Shown one piece after another: positions 48,755 through 58,065 of a stretch of 64,000 nucleotides of DNA. Source of the stretch: Euzebya pacifica. GTDB taxonomy: Bacteria; Actinomycetota; Nitriliruptoria; Euzebyales; Euzebyaceae. Where the stretch lies: the NCBI RefSeq assembly GCF_003344865.1, contig NZ_CP031165.1:4531910-4595909 (forward strand), given 5' to 3'. The position numbers were made by a program, and so were the translations under genes. Under the pieces are notes generated by a model. That model saw nothing but the letters and a program-made list of their open reading frames with translations, ran no database searches and was not told where the DNA came from. Every line of letters starts with the position of its first letter. Position 1 is the stretch's first letter.

Positions 48755-49804
48755 ATGCGCGCGATCACCCAGCACACCTACGGCACCACCGACGTCCTCG
48801 CACTCGAGGACGTGCCAATCCCCGACATCGGGGCCACCGACGTCCGCATCAGGGTCCACGCCGCCGGCGTCGACCGTGGCGTGTGGCACTTGATGACGGG
48901 ACTGCCCTACCCGGCCCGGCTGGCTTTCGGGCTGCGCCGGCCACGCAACCCCATCCTCGGCATGGACGTCGCGGGCATCGTCGAGGCCGTCGGCCACGAC
49001 GTGACCCGGTTCACCGAGGGCGACGCGGTCTTCGGCGTCGGGCAGGGCACGTGGGCCGACCTCGTCGCGATCGACCAGGACCGACTCGCCGCCGTTCCGC
49101 GAGGCGTCGACATGCTGGCCGCCGGCGCCCTCGCCGTGTCCGGCTCGACCGCCATGCAGGCGGTGGAGGACCACGGATGCGTCCAGCCCGGCGACCGCGT
49201 GCTGGTGCTCGGCGCCAGCGGCGGCGTGGGCAGCTACGCGGTGCAGGTCGCCCGTGCCCACGACGCCCACGTCACCGGCACGGCCAGCACCGACAAGCTC
49301 GACCTCGTCCGCGACCTCGGTGCCCACCAGGTCATCGACCACCGCAAGGACGACCCGTTGGCCCAGCACGACCGCTTCGACGTCATCATCGACACCGGCG
49401 GCAACCGCCGTCTGCGCGACCTGCGACACGCGCTGCGCCCCGCCGGCACCCTCGTCATCGTCGGAGGAGAGGGCGGGGGCCGGCTGATCGGCGGTCTGGA
49501 CCGCCAGCTCCGGGCCGTGCTGACCTCGGCGTTCACCCGCCAGCGGCTGGTGACCTTCGTCGCCACAGAGGACGCCGACCACCTGGAACGGCTCGCCGAC
49601 CTCGTCGAGGCCGGCCACGTGACGCCACGGGTCGGGCAGTCGTTTCCGCTGGAGGAGGCGGCGTCGGCCATGCGCCTCTTGGAGGCTGGCCGCGGCAAGC
49701 TCGTGCTCGCCGTCGCAGGCGCGCAGCCCGAGACCAGCACCCCGGCCAAGCACAACACTGCGGAGCGCCCCCGGCAGGAATCGAACGTGCGACGCACGGT
49801 TTAG
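48755..49804 (+). CDS. NAD(P)-dependent alcohol dehydrogenase / quinone reductase-like
   Basis: A 349-residue medium-chain reductase: MRAITQHTYGTTDVLALEDV, MDVAGIVEAVGHDVTRF, and the Rossmann motif VLVLGASGGVGSYAVQVAR. The catalytic zinc ligands of ADHs are not clear, so it is probably a zinc-free quinone-reductase-like enzyme. The last 13 codons and the stop run antisense through the tRNA-Arg 3' fragment (49766-49809), so its end touches the island att site. Confidence 0.9.
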   Translation: MRAITQHTYGTTDVLALEDVPIPDIGATDVRIRVHAAGVDRGVWHLMTGLPYPARLAFGLRRPRNPILGMDVAGIVEAVGHDVTRFTEGDAVFGVGQGTWADLVAIDQDRLAAVPRGVDMLAAGALAVSGSTAMQAVEDHGCVQPGDRVLVLGASGGVGSYAVQVARAHDAHVTGTASTDKLDLVRDLGAHQVIDHRKDDPLAQHDRFDVIIDTGGNRRLRDLRHALRPAGTLVIVGGEGGGRLIGGLDRQLRAVLTSAFTRQRLVTFVATEDADHLERLADLVEAGHVTPRVGQSFPLEEAASAMRLLEAGRGKLVLAVAGAQPETSTPAKHNTAERPRQESNVRRTV

Positions 49805-49809
49805 GAAAC
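49766..49809 (-). other. att site: 3' half of tRNA-Arg(CCU) gene
   Basis: Read on the minus strand, this is the 3' half of a tRNA-Arg(CCT): anticodon loop TTTCCTAAAC, a variable loop, a T-arm GCACG-TTCGATT-CCTGC with one C-C mismatch, acceptor CGGGGGC and discriminator G. No 5' half is present on its right, where an integrase gene begins 123 bp later. It is therefore the displaced 3' fragment left by an integrative element; the intact tRNA-Arg should lie to the right of the window. Confidence 0.85.
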
Positions 49810-49931
49810 AGGCCGGGAATTTCGCCGAAACCGCAGGTCAGCGGCCTCTTTGACCCAGAGGCCGCGATCCTGCCCAATTTTCCGCCCAATTTGACCTGAC
49901 ACAGCGGGCACGGTCGCTTCGACGAACCGAG

Positions 49932-51236
49932 GTGATGAGCGTGCCACACCCGTACCAGGACGTGAAGGTTTTTGGCCTGCAGAAGCGCAAGGGGGAGGTG
50001 GGGCGCAACAGGCCGTGGATCGTCAGGTGGATGATCGACGGCCGGCATCGGTCCCGGTCGTTCCGCACACGGTCGGAGGCCGACCGGTACCGGGGGTTGT
50101 TGCAGCGGGCCGTCCACGACGGCGAGCAGTTCGCGCCGTCGACGGGCGAGCCCGACGGGTGGGTGCTCCCGCTCGCCGGCATGGGTGTGCACGAGTGGGC
50201 ACGTCGTTGGCTGGCGGAGGAGTGGCCGGAGTGGGCACCGAGGACGCGGTCGTCGATGGTTGAGTCGCTCGCCCGATTCGTCACGCTCGCGGTGCGACCC
50301 GGTGCCCGGACCCCGGCCGACCTGCGCCGCTACCTGCTCACCTCGTTGCGCGCGGATTCCCAGGAACGTGACAGCCGACTCGAGGGCTGGCTCGGCACCA
50401 ACGCCCTCACCCTGGCCCAGCTCGACAAGCCCGTGTTGCTCGAGGTGGAACGACGAATGCGGCTGCGCCTCGACGGCAGCGGCCCGTTGTCATCGAATAC
50501 CGCCACGAGGTTCAGGGTCGCCGCCCACGCCTGTGTCCTGGCCGCGGTTGAGGTGGGCGCCATCGAGCAGGACCCATGGCCGGTCCGCAGCCGGGCGCGG
50601 GCGCGCCGGAAAGCCAACCGGGGGCTCACGACCGCGCAGCGGATCCGCTCACTCCCCTCCCCCGAGACGATGACCCGGGCGATCGAGGCGATCATCACCG
50701 ACCACCCGGCGAGCGGCTGCTACCACGCCATGACCGCAACGGCCTACTACGCAGGGCTGCGACCGTCGGAGGTCGTGATGCTCCGGGTCGGGGTCCTCCA
50801 GCTGCCCACCAACGGCTGGGGGTCCCTCGACGTCGTCGAGGCCGACATCGGCAACGGTCAGCCCGGCGAACCCAAGACCGGCCCGCGGCTGGTGCCCATC
50901 CCACCCCAGCTCGTCGCGATCCTCGCGGCCTGGGTAGAACAGCTCCCCGACCGTGACCCGAGGCGGCTGCTGTTCCGCACCAGCGAGGGCAACCGCCCCA
51001 ACCAGGGCAACTGGCGCCGCGCCTGGCACCGCGCGCTGGCAGCCGTCGGCGAGCAGCCGATCCGGATCTACGACTGTCGCCACGCCGCAGCCACCACATG
51101 GCTCGGCGCGGGCGTTCCCCTGGGCGAGTGCGCCCGCCGCCTCGGCCACAGCGTCGACACCCTCGTCTCCAACTACGTCGGTGCCCTCGCGGGCGACCAG
51201 CGACTGGCCAACGAGCGCATCAGCAGCGTGCTTTGA
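49932..51236 (+). CDS. Tyrosine recombinase (phage/island integrase)
   Basis: A 434-residue site-specific recombinase. An AP2-like arm-binding head (RPWIVRWMIDGRHRSRSFRT) and a core-binding SAM-like region precede the catalytic domain with AGLRPSEVVMLR (first Arg), DCRHAAATTWLGAG (second Arg box, first His replaced), RLGHSVDT (His) and the nucleophile Tyr in LVSNYVGAL. It sits directly next to the tRNA-Arg att fragment and most likely catalysed the island's integration. The start could be GTG 49932, ATG 49935 or GTG 49941. Confidence 0.93.
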   Translation: MMSVPHPYQDVKVFGLQKRKGEVGRNRPWIVRWMIDGRHRSRSFRTRSEADRYRGLLQRAVHDGEQFAPSTGEPDGWVLPLAGMGVHEWARRWLAEEWPEWAPRTRSSMVESLARFVTLAVRPGARTPADLRRYLLTSLRADSQERDSRLEGWLGTNALTLAQLDKPVLLEVERRMRLRLDGSGPLSSNTATRFRVAAHACVLAAVEVGAIEQDPWPVRSRARARRKANRGLTTAQRIRSLPSPETMTRAIEAIITDHPASGCYHAMTATAYYAGLRPSEVVMLRVGVLQLPTNGWGSLDVVEADIGNGQPGEPKTGPRLVPIPPQLVAILAAWVEQLPDRDPRRLLFRTSEGNRPNQGNWRRAWHRALAAVGEQPIRIYDCRHAAATTWLGAGVPLGECARRLGHSVDTLVSNYVGALAGDQRLANERISSVL

Positions 51237-51467
51237 CATTCCCATGATGCACGGTGGGGCGGCTGGTTCTCGCCGGGGTTCCCGAAGGTCGCCTGTCTCA
51301 CCGGCATTGGATGATCCTCAAGGATCGGCCCACGACATGAGCCCGCGCTGGCACGCAACGAATCAGGCCACGCTGTACTTCTACTTCACCGACCTCACGT
51401 CCGACCCCATGCCGCTGTCCGTGGGAAGGGATGGTCCTGAACCGTGGCCCTAGATGATTTCAGTGTG

Positions 51468-52463
51468 CTAGCTGTGCTTTGCCGGGACGTTGTTGACAAG
51501 TGACATGGGTGTGCCTCCGTTGTGAGCGTTGTGGCCGCGGTGGTGGTTGTAGTCGTGGACGAAGCGGGCGAGGTCGTCCAGGCGTGCCTGGTTTGAGGGG
51601 TAGTCGCGTGCGTAAGCCCACTCCTCTTTGAGGGTTCGGTTGAATCGCTCGACCTTGCCGTTGGTCTGGGGTCGGTAGGGCCGTGTCCGCTTGTGGGTGG
51701 CTTCGGCCTCGGCGAGGGCGTCGGCAAAGGTGTGGGAGCGGTAGCAGGACCCGTTGTCGGTCATCACTCGCTGGGTGTGGATGCCGTGCTCGGCGAACCA
51801 GGCGATCGCACGGGTGATGAAGGCGGCAGCGGTCTCCTTGCGTTCGTCGCGGTGGGCCTCGGCGTAGGCAATCCGTGAGCGGTCGTCCACGGCGATGTGC
51901 AGGTAGTCATAGCCCAACCGCGGCCGGCCATCGCGGGGCCCGTCGGGCCGTTGATCACGCAGTCGCGGGGTGCCGGTGGCTCTGCCGTGGATCCGCCAGC
52001 CGCCCCCGTCGGGGATACGACCCTGCTTCTTGACATCGACGTGGATCAGCTCGCCGGGTTCGTCTCGTTGGTAGCGCACCACGGTTCGGGTGGCCCGGTC
52101 GATGTCGGCCAGCCGCGGCTGATGGTTGCGGCGCAGGACCCGGTTGACTGTCGATGGGGCCTCTCCCAGCGCCCAGCCGATGCGATGTGGGCCCTGCAGG
52201 GTCTGCCGGCGGCACCGGACGATGGCGATCTCGCGGCCCACATCTATGCGGTTGGCCAGGTGGTGGGGACGCGAGGACCGATCGGCAAGGCCGGCATCGC
52301 CCTCCTCCCGGAAGCGGCGCACCCACTTGTAGACGGTGGCCCGCGAGACCCCCATCGCTTCGGCAGCTCTGGCGGCTGGCCAACCCAGTTCCTCGACCCG
52401 ATGGACCAGCAACCGGCGGCCCTCAATGGTCAAACGGGCTCGACGATGACTACGATGCTGCAC
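51468..52463 (-). CDS. IS481-family DDE transposase
   Basis: A 331-residue transposase. The N-terminal HTH is WPAARAAEAMGVSRATVYKW, and the integrase-core triad is Asp143 (IHVDVKKQG), Asp236 (MTDNGSC) and Glu272 (KVERFN) with the DDE spacing of 35. The last two bases of the final Ser codon and the TAG stop lie outside the IS, in the GCTAGC target duplication, so the host site supplies the stop codon. Confidence 0.95.
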   Translation of the reverse strand: MQHRSHRRARLTIEGRRLLVHRVEELGWPAARAAEAMGVSRATVYKWVRRFREEGDAGLADRSSRPHHLANRIDVGREIAIVRCRRQTLQGPHRIGWALGEAPSTVNRVLRRNHQPRLADIDRATRTVVRYQRDEPGELIHVDVKKQGRIPDGGGWRIHGRATGTPRLRDQRPDGPRDGRPRLGYDYLHIAVDDRSRIAYAEAHRDERKETAAAFITRAIAWFAEHGIHTQRVMTDNGSCYRSHTFADALAEAEATHKRTRPYRPQTNGKVERFNRTLKEEWAYARDYPSNQARLDDLARFVHDYNHHRGHNAHNGGTPMSLVNNVPAKHS

Positions 52464-52542
52464 GAGGGCCTCCCTGGCCGTTACTTAGAACCTGACTGTT
52501 GGGGAGGCTCTCGTGCTGTCTACAACCTGTCGGGGAACTACA
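51473..52542. mobile_element. IS481-family insertion sequence with 6-bp target duplication
   Basis: A 1070-bp element carrying one transposase gene. Its ends are inverted repeats, starting TGTGCTTTGCC at left and TGTAGTTCCCC at right (reverse complement), with about 20 of 28 bases shared, and continuing through GTTGTTGACA / GTTGTAGACA. The flanks 51467-51472 and 52543-52548 are both GCTAGC, matching the NCTAGN duplication known for IS481. The element looks intact and recently moved. Confidence 0.92.
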
Positions 52543-52548
52543 GCTAGC

Positions 52549-53095
52549 GGGGTCCGGCCGTCCCCCCACGTCCGCGATGACTTAGGTGATCGACTGCCCT
52601 CCGTCCCCATCCGCGAGGACGGGCCGACAGCCTGACCTGCGAATTTCTGCCGAACGACGACCGGGCAGATCGGGGGCGAAGCACGTCCGATCTGAGGAAT
52701 GCGCTAGGGATGAGAGATCCACGTCAGACACTCGTATGAGACGAGGTTGCCGCCCTCGGTGACCCCCCTCAAGAGTCTCGCGCCGCTCAGCGAAGCGGAA
52801 GATGTGGTCCGGAGCGGGACGGGATTGCGGCCGATCTAAAGGGTGAGCCACTCTCTGTCGGGTGAGAAAGGTGCCCGCTGCGCAGGACCTGGAGTCAACC
52901 TCCGATGCACATCGCCTATACCAATCTCGGCTCACTGTTCGCAGCCGGTTCGACGCCAAGACTGGAGATGGGCTCGCCTTCGACTCCAGTGGACTTGGAC
53001 AGGACCTCACACATGCATACGCGGCCATGAACGACCCGGCGGGATGTGGACTCATACGCCCGCGCTCGAACCCTGCACCACGTCCAGCTGTGAAC
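52549..53095. other. 547-bp stretch with no recognisable gene
   Basis: Between the IS481 target duplication and the helicase gene there are only short or overlapping frames on either strand, none with codon use or motifs suggesting a real gene. The base composition is lower in GC than the chromosome. One pair of inverted octamers (CTGGAGTC near 52889 and GACTCCAG near 52983) is present. It may be a transcript end or an eroded island segment. Confidence 0.5.
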
Positions 53096-54727
53096 TCACT
53101 CAAGCTTTGTGGGTTCCGGCAGTATCGCAAGGAAACGGCTGCCCTGGCGGACACGCAATACTCCGTTTGTGTTTGGGACGCGACGAGCATGAGTCACCAC
53201 AACGGCCTCGCGTGCTCGTGAGAGCATGACTAGAAGTGTACGGAGTTCTTGGGTGAGAGCCGCCGAAGTACCTTCCTTGAGCGCTGGAAAAGAAGGCAGA
53301 ATGTCCTCCTCCAAACCCACAACCACCACTCTGTCGAACTGCTGTCCTTTGCCCTTGTGACTGCTTAGGACGTGCAGTCCAGGTCCGACTGGGGCGGACC
53401 CTGTCGACGCCACGCGGATATTGGCTATGTCGTGGTGGAGCGTCTCGTAGTCTAGGCCGCGCTCCTCAAAACTCCGCAATGCCCGATCGAGTTCGTCAGC
53501 GGTCTCGAAGTCGAGGGCGTCGACAAGGCGAACTGCGGCGTTGCGGAGGTCGCGCAAGGCGTCCGACGTATCCGAGTTCACGCTGACAAGTGACGACCGA
53601 AGAATTCGGGCTACGTCAGGGGAGAAGGCCGGTTCATCCCAAACTTCGAGAGGCATCTGCCGACCCACCGCAATGTCCACGATCGAACGGAGGCGGGCAT
53701 TACTGCGCGCGATAACCGCCACAGATGACCCATCCCCCCGCTCAAGCCACTCTGCGGCCATGTCTACAACCGCATCGGCTTCTTCTACAACGTCCTCGAA
53801 GGCCTGCATGGCGAACAACTCTGACGGCCACTGATCTGGCGCCGCCGCTTGTATGTTCGGTCCACCGAGAGCCTTACTCACGGCGCTCACCACTCTGAGA
53901 ACCTCGGGACTAGATCGCCAGGATGTGACGAGGTCAATAGTTGAAGCAGGCAGGACACGAATCCTTTCCAACACCGTCTCGGGTTGCGCACCGGCCCAGT
54001 CGTAGATTGCTTGATGGATGTCCCCTGCAAAGACTTGTCGCCGTTGGCCCACGGCAGCAGCCATTTCGTACTGCTCAACTGTCAAGTCCTGAACTTCGTC
54101 AACCACAAGATACGGATAGCGCAACCGCAGGACGTCCCTGACAGCCGGCACCTGAACTGCCCGACAACCCAAACGCATGATGTCGTCGAAATCGATTTCG
54201 CCAGCATCGGCTAAACGCATCTGGTAATCACGTGCGACAGGACTATGGTCGTACATTAGCTCGCGGAGTTCATCTTCCTCAACTACTAGCCGTTTGATAG
54301 CAAGACCAGCGTCGTGAAGGATGCTCCGGACGTCCCAATAGCTAATGCGGTGTGCTTGGGCGAGATCCCTATGGAGGTCGTCCAACCATCCGGTCCGAGG
54401 ACCATCAGGGGGCTTGTGAAGCCCTAGGTGATCCCAATGTTGTCGAGCGAGGGCGAATCCGAGGGCGTGGAAATTTCGAACTTCCACGCGTTGGTGCGTG
54501 ACGGGACCGACACGCACAGCGATTCGCTGCCGCAGATTCGCTCGGGCCTTCTTCGAGAAGGTCAAGGCAAGGATATGCTCTCCTTGCTGCAGAAGGCGTC
54601 GTTCGATCACGGCTCCGCAGAACCTGGCGATCTCCTCGGTCTTTCCACATCCTGGAGGCGCCAAGAGAAGGGCGGCGTTGGCCGACCCATCCGCGATTAG
54701 CTCGTCAATCCATCCCGTCGCCATCAC
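53096..54727 (-). CDS. UvrD-like helicase, Gabija GajB-like
   Basis: A 543-residue SF1A helicase. Motifs in order: I APPGCGKT (residues 23-30), Ia LTFSKKARANLRQRI, II VVDEVQD (208-214), III FAGDIHQAIYDWAGA, IV/V VLSSHKGKGQQFDRVVVVGL and VI LVMLSRAREAVVVTHAR. It is shorter than housekeeping UvrD/PcrA (about 700). It follows an OLD-type nuclease gene with a 4-bp overlap (54724-54727), the gajA-gajB arrangement of Gabija phage defence, where the helicase works with the nuclease. The GC content is visibly lower than in neighbouring core genes. Confidence 0.88.
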   Translation of the reverse strand: MMATGWIDELIADGSANAALLLAPPGCGKTEEIARFCGAVIERRLLQQGEHILALTFSKKARANLRQRIAVRVGPVTHQRVEVRNFHALGFALARQHWDHLGLHKPPDGPRTGWLDDLHRDLAQAHRISYWDVRSILHDAGLAIKRLVVEEDELRELMYDHSPVARDYQMRLADAGEIDFDDIMRLGCRAVQVPAVRDVLRLRYPYLVVDEVQDLTVEQYEMAAAVGQRRQVFAGDIHQAIYDWAGAQPETVLERIRVLPASTIDLVTSWRSSPEVLRVVSAVSKALGGPNIQAAAPDQWPSELFAMQAFEDVVEEADAVVDMAAEWLERGDGSSVAVIARSNARLRSIVDIAVGRQMPLEVWDEPAFSPDVARILRSSLVSVNSDTSDALRDLRNAAVRLVDALDFETADELDRALRSFEERGLDYETLHHDIANIRVASTGSAPVGPGLHVLSSHKGKGQQFDRVVVVGLEEDILPSFPALKEGTSAALTQELRTLLVMLSRAREAVVVTHARRVPNTNGVLRVRQGSRFLAILPEPTKLE

Positions 54728-56334
54728 ACAAGTCGCCCGAGAAGATCACGGATCGCGGAGGCAACCGGGACTATGGCGTTCGCTTGGCGCTGGTCCAGTT
54801 TGCCGGCGAGTGCTAGGGCGGAATCGATCTTCCCCCCGGCCCGGGCAGCTCGCGCAACGTGCTCCTCCGTTAGGTCCGCGGGATCGGCGACCCCTGCCCG
54901 GCCCAAGAGCGTCTCCATCTTGACCACGCCCGCGTCGGAAAGAAGACGAGCGAACTCCCCAGCGCCCAGTGCCTTCGAGCACTCGTCCTCCAGATCCTCA
55001 CGACAGATGTATACGTGAGCCGCCTGGAGGTCATCCGGGGCGACCCTCAGATAACCGGCGACGGCAGCCGATTCGTCGCCGTCTGCGATAGTGACCATGG
55101 GAACATCGAAACCGCTCGGGCCCAAGAGTGTGTAAAGCAACTGGAAGTTGGGGTAGCCACCCACGGGGTAAACACTTATTGATTCACGATCAAGGTCGAT
55201 GCCCAGGGCCCGGCACACCTCACGCACGGCGACGACGTCGCTCGGGCCTTCCACAGCGATAAGTCCGCGACTCGTAAGGGGTTCGAGCACCGAGGGAAGC
55301 CATCGCTGGACTGCGTGCCGGGGAGAAATCGTATCGCCATGGAACTGGCGCAGATTTCCATCGCCGGCCATAACGACTACCTCGGCCGGGTCAAACTGCG
55401 CCAACACGGTCGTTGAGTGTGTCGCGATGAGGGCCTGAGGCGCCGCTTCACGAAGCGCCTTGGCTAGACGACGCTGGGCCGCCGGGTGCAGGTGCACCTC
55501 GGGCTCGTCGAGCGCGAGTATCGAGAGCGACTGAGGAGCGGCCAACTGCAGGCCAATGGTCGCGAGAGAGCGATAACCATCAGAGTTGTCACGGAACGCA
55601 CTAGGGGACTCTTGACCACGGAGTTTGACTTCGAAGTCCGCGAGTGGATCTTCCTTACGGTCACTGGGCAGGTCGATGTCGACGTCATCCGCTGCGACTG
55701 GCGTGGGGAGGACCCTGTCGAGCGACTCAGCGACGTCCTTCTTGAGGGTCCTTACGCCGGAAGCGTCCTGGACAACTTGGTGGACTTGATCGATCGCCTT
55801 CCTGATTGCCACGCCGTCGTCCCCTAGTTCGACACCACGAAGCAATTGCCTGATGACACTGCCGCCTCCAGAACCAAGTGCAATATGCATCTTTCTGTCG
55901 GCTCCAAGATGCACGAACGGCACCGACGCCAAACGCAGGTTGCTTACTGGCACCTCGGCACCGTCGCGCCCCAGCTTCCTGTCAATCTTCAGTTCCTTGA
56001 CGCGTTCGTCGAACTCCGCGACGATATTGAGTTGCAGGGTCGACTCCCCCGCGGCGTTCAGTTCCAGTTCGTGAGCGAATTCTCCCCTTTCCCCTTCGGA
56101 GAGACTCGAGAATGTCAATCGAGCCGTCAGGGCACGTGACCGATCGCGCAGAGATTCAGGCGTGATTTCACGATACAATAGAGCACGACTTCCGGTTAGA
56201 GCCAGCCCAATAAGGTTCAACAGTGATGATTTACCGCAGGCGTTGGCGCCGACGAGAACCATGTGGCCACTCAGATCGAAGGCAACGTCTGGGATCCGCG
56301 AATGGTTGAGTACTTCAAGTGATTGGAGTTGCAT
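54724..56334 (-). CDS. OLD-family ATPase/Toprim nuclease, Gabija GajA-like
   Basis: A 536-residue protein. The N-terminal ABC-type ATPase has Walker A GANACGKS (29-36), the SDGYRSL signature, Walker B SILALDEPE (271-279) and His-loop ATHS. The C-terminal Toprim domain shows Glu362/Asp366 in VEGPSDV and Asp418/Asp420 in IADGD, the metal-binding set of OLD nucleases. With the adjacent UvrD-like helicase this is the Gabija pair (class 2 OLD), in which GajA cuts DNA when nucleotides are depleted. An annotation as recombination protein is less likely. Lower GC suggests transfer. Confidence 0.88.
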   Translation of the reverse strand: MQLQSLEVLNHSRIPDVAFDLSGHMVLVGANACGKSSLLNLIGLALTGSRALLYREITPESLRDRSRALTARLTFSSLSEGERGEFAHELELNAAGESTLQLNIVAEFDERVKELKIDRKLGRDGAEVPVSNLRLASVPFVHLGADRKMHIALGSGGGSVIRQLLRGVELGDDGVAIRKAIDQVHQVVQDASGVRTLKKDVAESLDRVLPTPVAADDVDIDLPSDRKEDPLADFEVKLRGQESPSAFRDNSDGYRSLATIGLQLAAPQSLSILALDEPEVHLHPAAQRRLAKALREAAPQALIATHSTTVLAQFDPAEVVVMAGDGNLRQFHGDTISPRHAVQRWLPSVLEPLTSRGLIAVEGPSDVVAVREVCRALGIDLDRESISVYPVGGYPNFQLLYTLLGPSGFDVPMVTIADGDESAAVAGYLRVAPDDLQAAHVYICREDLEDECSKALGAGEFARLLSDAGVVKMETLLGRAGVADPADLTEEHVARAARAGGKIDSALALAGKLDQRQANAIVPVASAIRDLLGRLV

Positions 56335-56648
56335 CAGAGTCCGTTGGTGTCAAGTGTGCCGGCGGTCTTGTCTGCGTCCCATTCCACCGAAGCATCCTGG
56401 CGTTGGTTAGGACCGCACAAGCCGGACATGTCCCCGGAACGGCTCCGTGCCTCCCACACTGACCTCATGTACCCAAAGCAGGAGGGCGGTGGTGACGCGA
56501 GACAACTACAGCACTCTGGTCAAGCCAGATCAAGCCGAGTGTCAAAAGTGCCATCACTTGAGCGGCTGCTTCACTCGAGGCGGTCAAACTGACCCCCAGT
56601 GTTGGCTTGCCAGGACTTTGTTGACACGTTGACATGAGTCGGAACGTG
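56335..56648. other. Intergenic stretch with an IS481-like end
   Basis: This 314-bp gap between gajA and the decayed transposase has no gene. At 56600-56640 it holds TGTTGGCTTGCCAGGAC followed by GTTGACACGTTGACATGAG, closely resembling the left end of the intact IS481 element (GCTTTGCCGGGACG, GTTGTTGACA). It is the terminal repeat of the degenerate transposase element that follows. The rest shows no structure I can explain. Confidence 0.55.
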
Positions 56649-57300
56649 TCAGGCCGGGTGAAACAGGTCTGAGTTGGTTTCAGGTGTGGGTGGGTTGATC
56701 CAGCTGGTTGTCGGGATGGTGGGTGCCTGGGGTCGGGCGTGGAAGCGTTCGGGGTGTTGGGCGTAGGCGTCGTCGAGGACGCGTTGCCGGGCCTTTCGGA
56801 TGTGGTGGTGGCGTCCGGTGTGGACGTCGGCGGGGGTGTGCAGGCCGATGCCGGAGTGCCGGTGGATGGTGTTGTAGTGGGTGAGGAAGTCGTCGGTGAA
56901 CCGGCGGGCGTGCCCGAGGTCGGTGAAGCGGCCGGGGAAGGTGGGGGCGTACTTGAGGGTCTTGGACTGCGCTTCGGAGTAGGGGTTGGCGTTGGAGACG
57001 TGGGGTCGGCTGTGGGAGCGGGTGATGCCGAGGTCGGCCAGGAGCTGGGCGACGGTCCGGCTGGTCATGGAGGTGCCGCGGTCGGCGTGGATGGTCAGCT
57101 GGTCGCGGCCGATGTGCTCGGCTTAGGTGCAGGCGTCGAGCAGGTCGCGGGCCAGCGCGGCCGATTGGCGGGTGGCCACGGTCCAGCCGACGGCGTAGCG
57201 GGAGTAGACGTCGATGACGACGTATAGCTGGTACCAGGTCCACTTCCACGGGCCACGCAGCAAGATGGGCGTCCCAGGACCACACCTGGTTGGGGGCGCA
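56649..57300 (-). pseudogene. Truncated, frameshifted IS transposase (rve core)
   Basis: The C-terminal half of an integrase-core transposase can be read as MTSRTVAQLLADLGITRSHS, NANPYSEAQSKTLKYA and FLTHYNTIHRHSGIGLHTPA. Upstream the homology continues as GPWKWTWYQLYVVIDVYSRY but in another frame, with an in-frame TAA at 57123-57125 and a frameshift next to WSWD. The catalytic Asp of RGTSM is kept. It is an inactive remnant of an IS3/IS481-superfamily element. Confidence 0.85.
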
Positions 57301-57314
57301 CCCGCGTACGCTTC

Positions 57315-58065
57315 ATGAACTTGGACATCAGCGTCGAGCGGTTCCGTGCGCTCGCCCGGTCATCGCCGTGGCGCTGGTCGAGGCTGCGCTACGTGCGAGA
57401 GCGCGACCCGTCTGGCAGCGATCCAGACCCCGTCGGTGTCTGGATCCGGCGCCCGAAGCTCGCCCGTGTGGAACGGCTGGACGGCGCGCTGCTGCATGTG
57501 CACCGTGAGCAACCCCGGACCGTGACGCCGCTCAGCCGCCGCGGCGACGCACTACCGGTGAGGATTCCGGAACTCTCGAGCATCGACGTCGCGCTCGATG
57601 AGGACGGGTTGGTTCGTCAGCGTCCGGGTCGGTGGGAGTGCGATACCGACACCGCGATGCTCGGCAGCTACTACGAGGTGGCCGTGCGCGATCCGGTCGA
57701 GCCTCGCCGATGGTCACCACGGCGCCGCGGTCGCAACGATCGATGCGCTGCGCGTCGTGGAGCATCGGGGGCGCGAGAGCTGGGAGGCTGTGCTTCGACC
57801 CACGGCCGCCTACGACCCGCGGTGTCCGTGCTGCGCGTTGTTGCTGTCGGAGACGCTCGAGGACTCGGGCCTCGGGCTTCGTGCACCGGATCCGAGCTTC
57901 GTCTACCCCGACGCCAACCGCGTCCGACTCGATGTCGCCCTCGGGGTGTGTGTCTTCACCGAGCAGTTCGGGGGCACACGTGCCGGGTGGGGCCACGACA
58001 TCAGGATCGAAGCTGTTGATGAACCGATGCCGGAGGAGCTGTTCCGGGACGCGCCACGGCCTTAG
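57315..58065 (+). pseudogene. Frameshifted hypothetical protein gene
   Basis: Frame 0 from ATG 57315 gives MNLDISVERFRALARSSPWR onward to YYEVAVRDPVE, then continues in frame +1 as LADGHHGAAVATIDALRVVE and on to the stop at 58065. The switch occurs at about 57702, where one extra base (GAG-C-CTC) separates the frames. The joined protein would be about 250 residues with a Cys-rich stretch (DPRCPCCALLL). I know no named family for it. It may be a true frameshift mutation or a sequencing error. Confidence 0.6.

Noticed and set aside
49766-49809. A functional tRNA-Arg gene
   Set aside because: Only the anticodon-to-3' half is present and the T-stem has a mismatch, so it cannot fold into a tRNA.
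52582-53221. Two overlapping frames of 202 (minus) and 119 (plus) residues before the helicase gene
   Set aside because: They overlap each other and the helicase 3' end, have no motif and no ribosome site; treated as non-coding.
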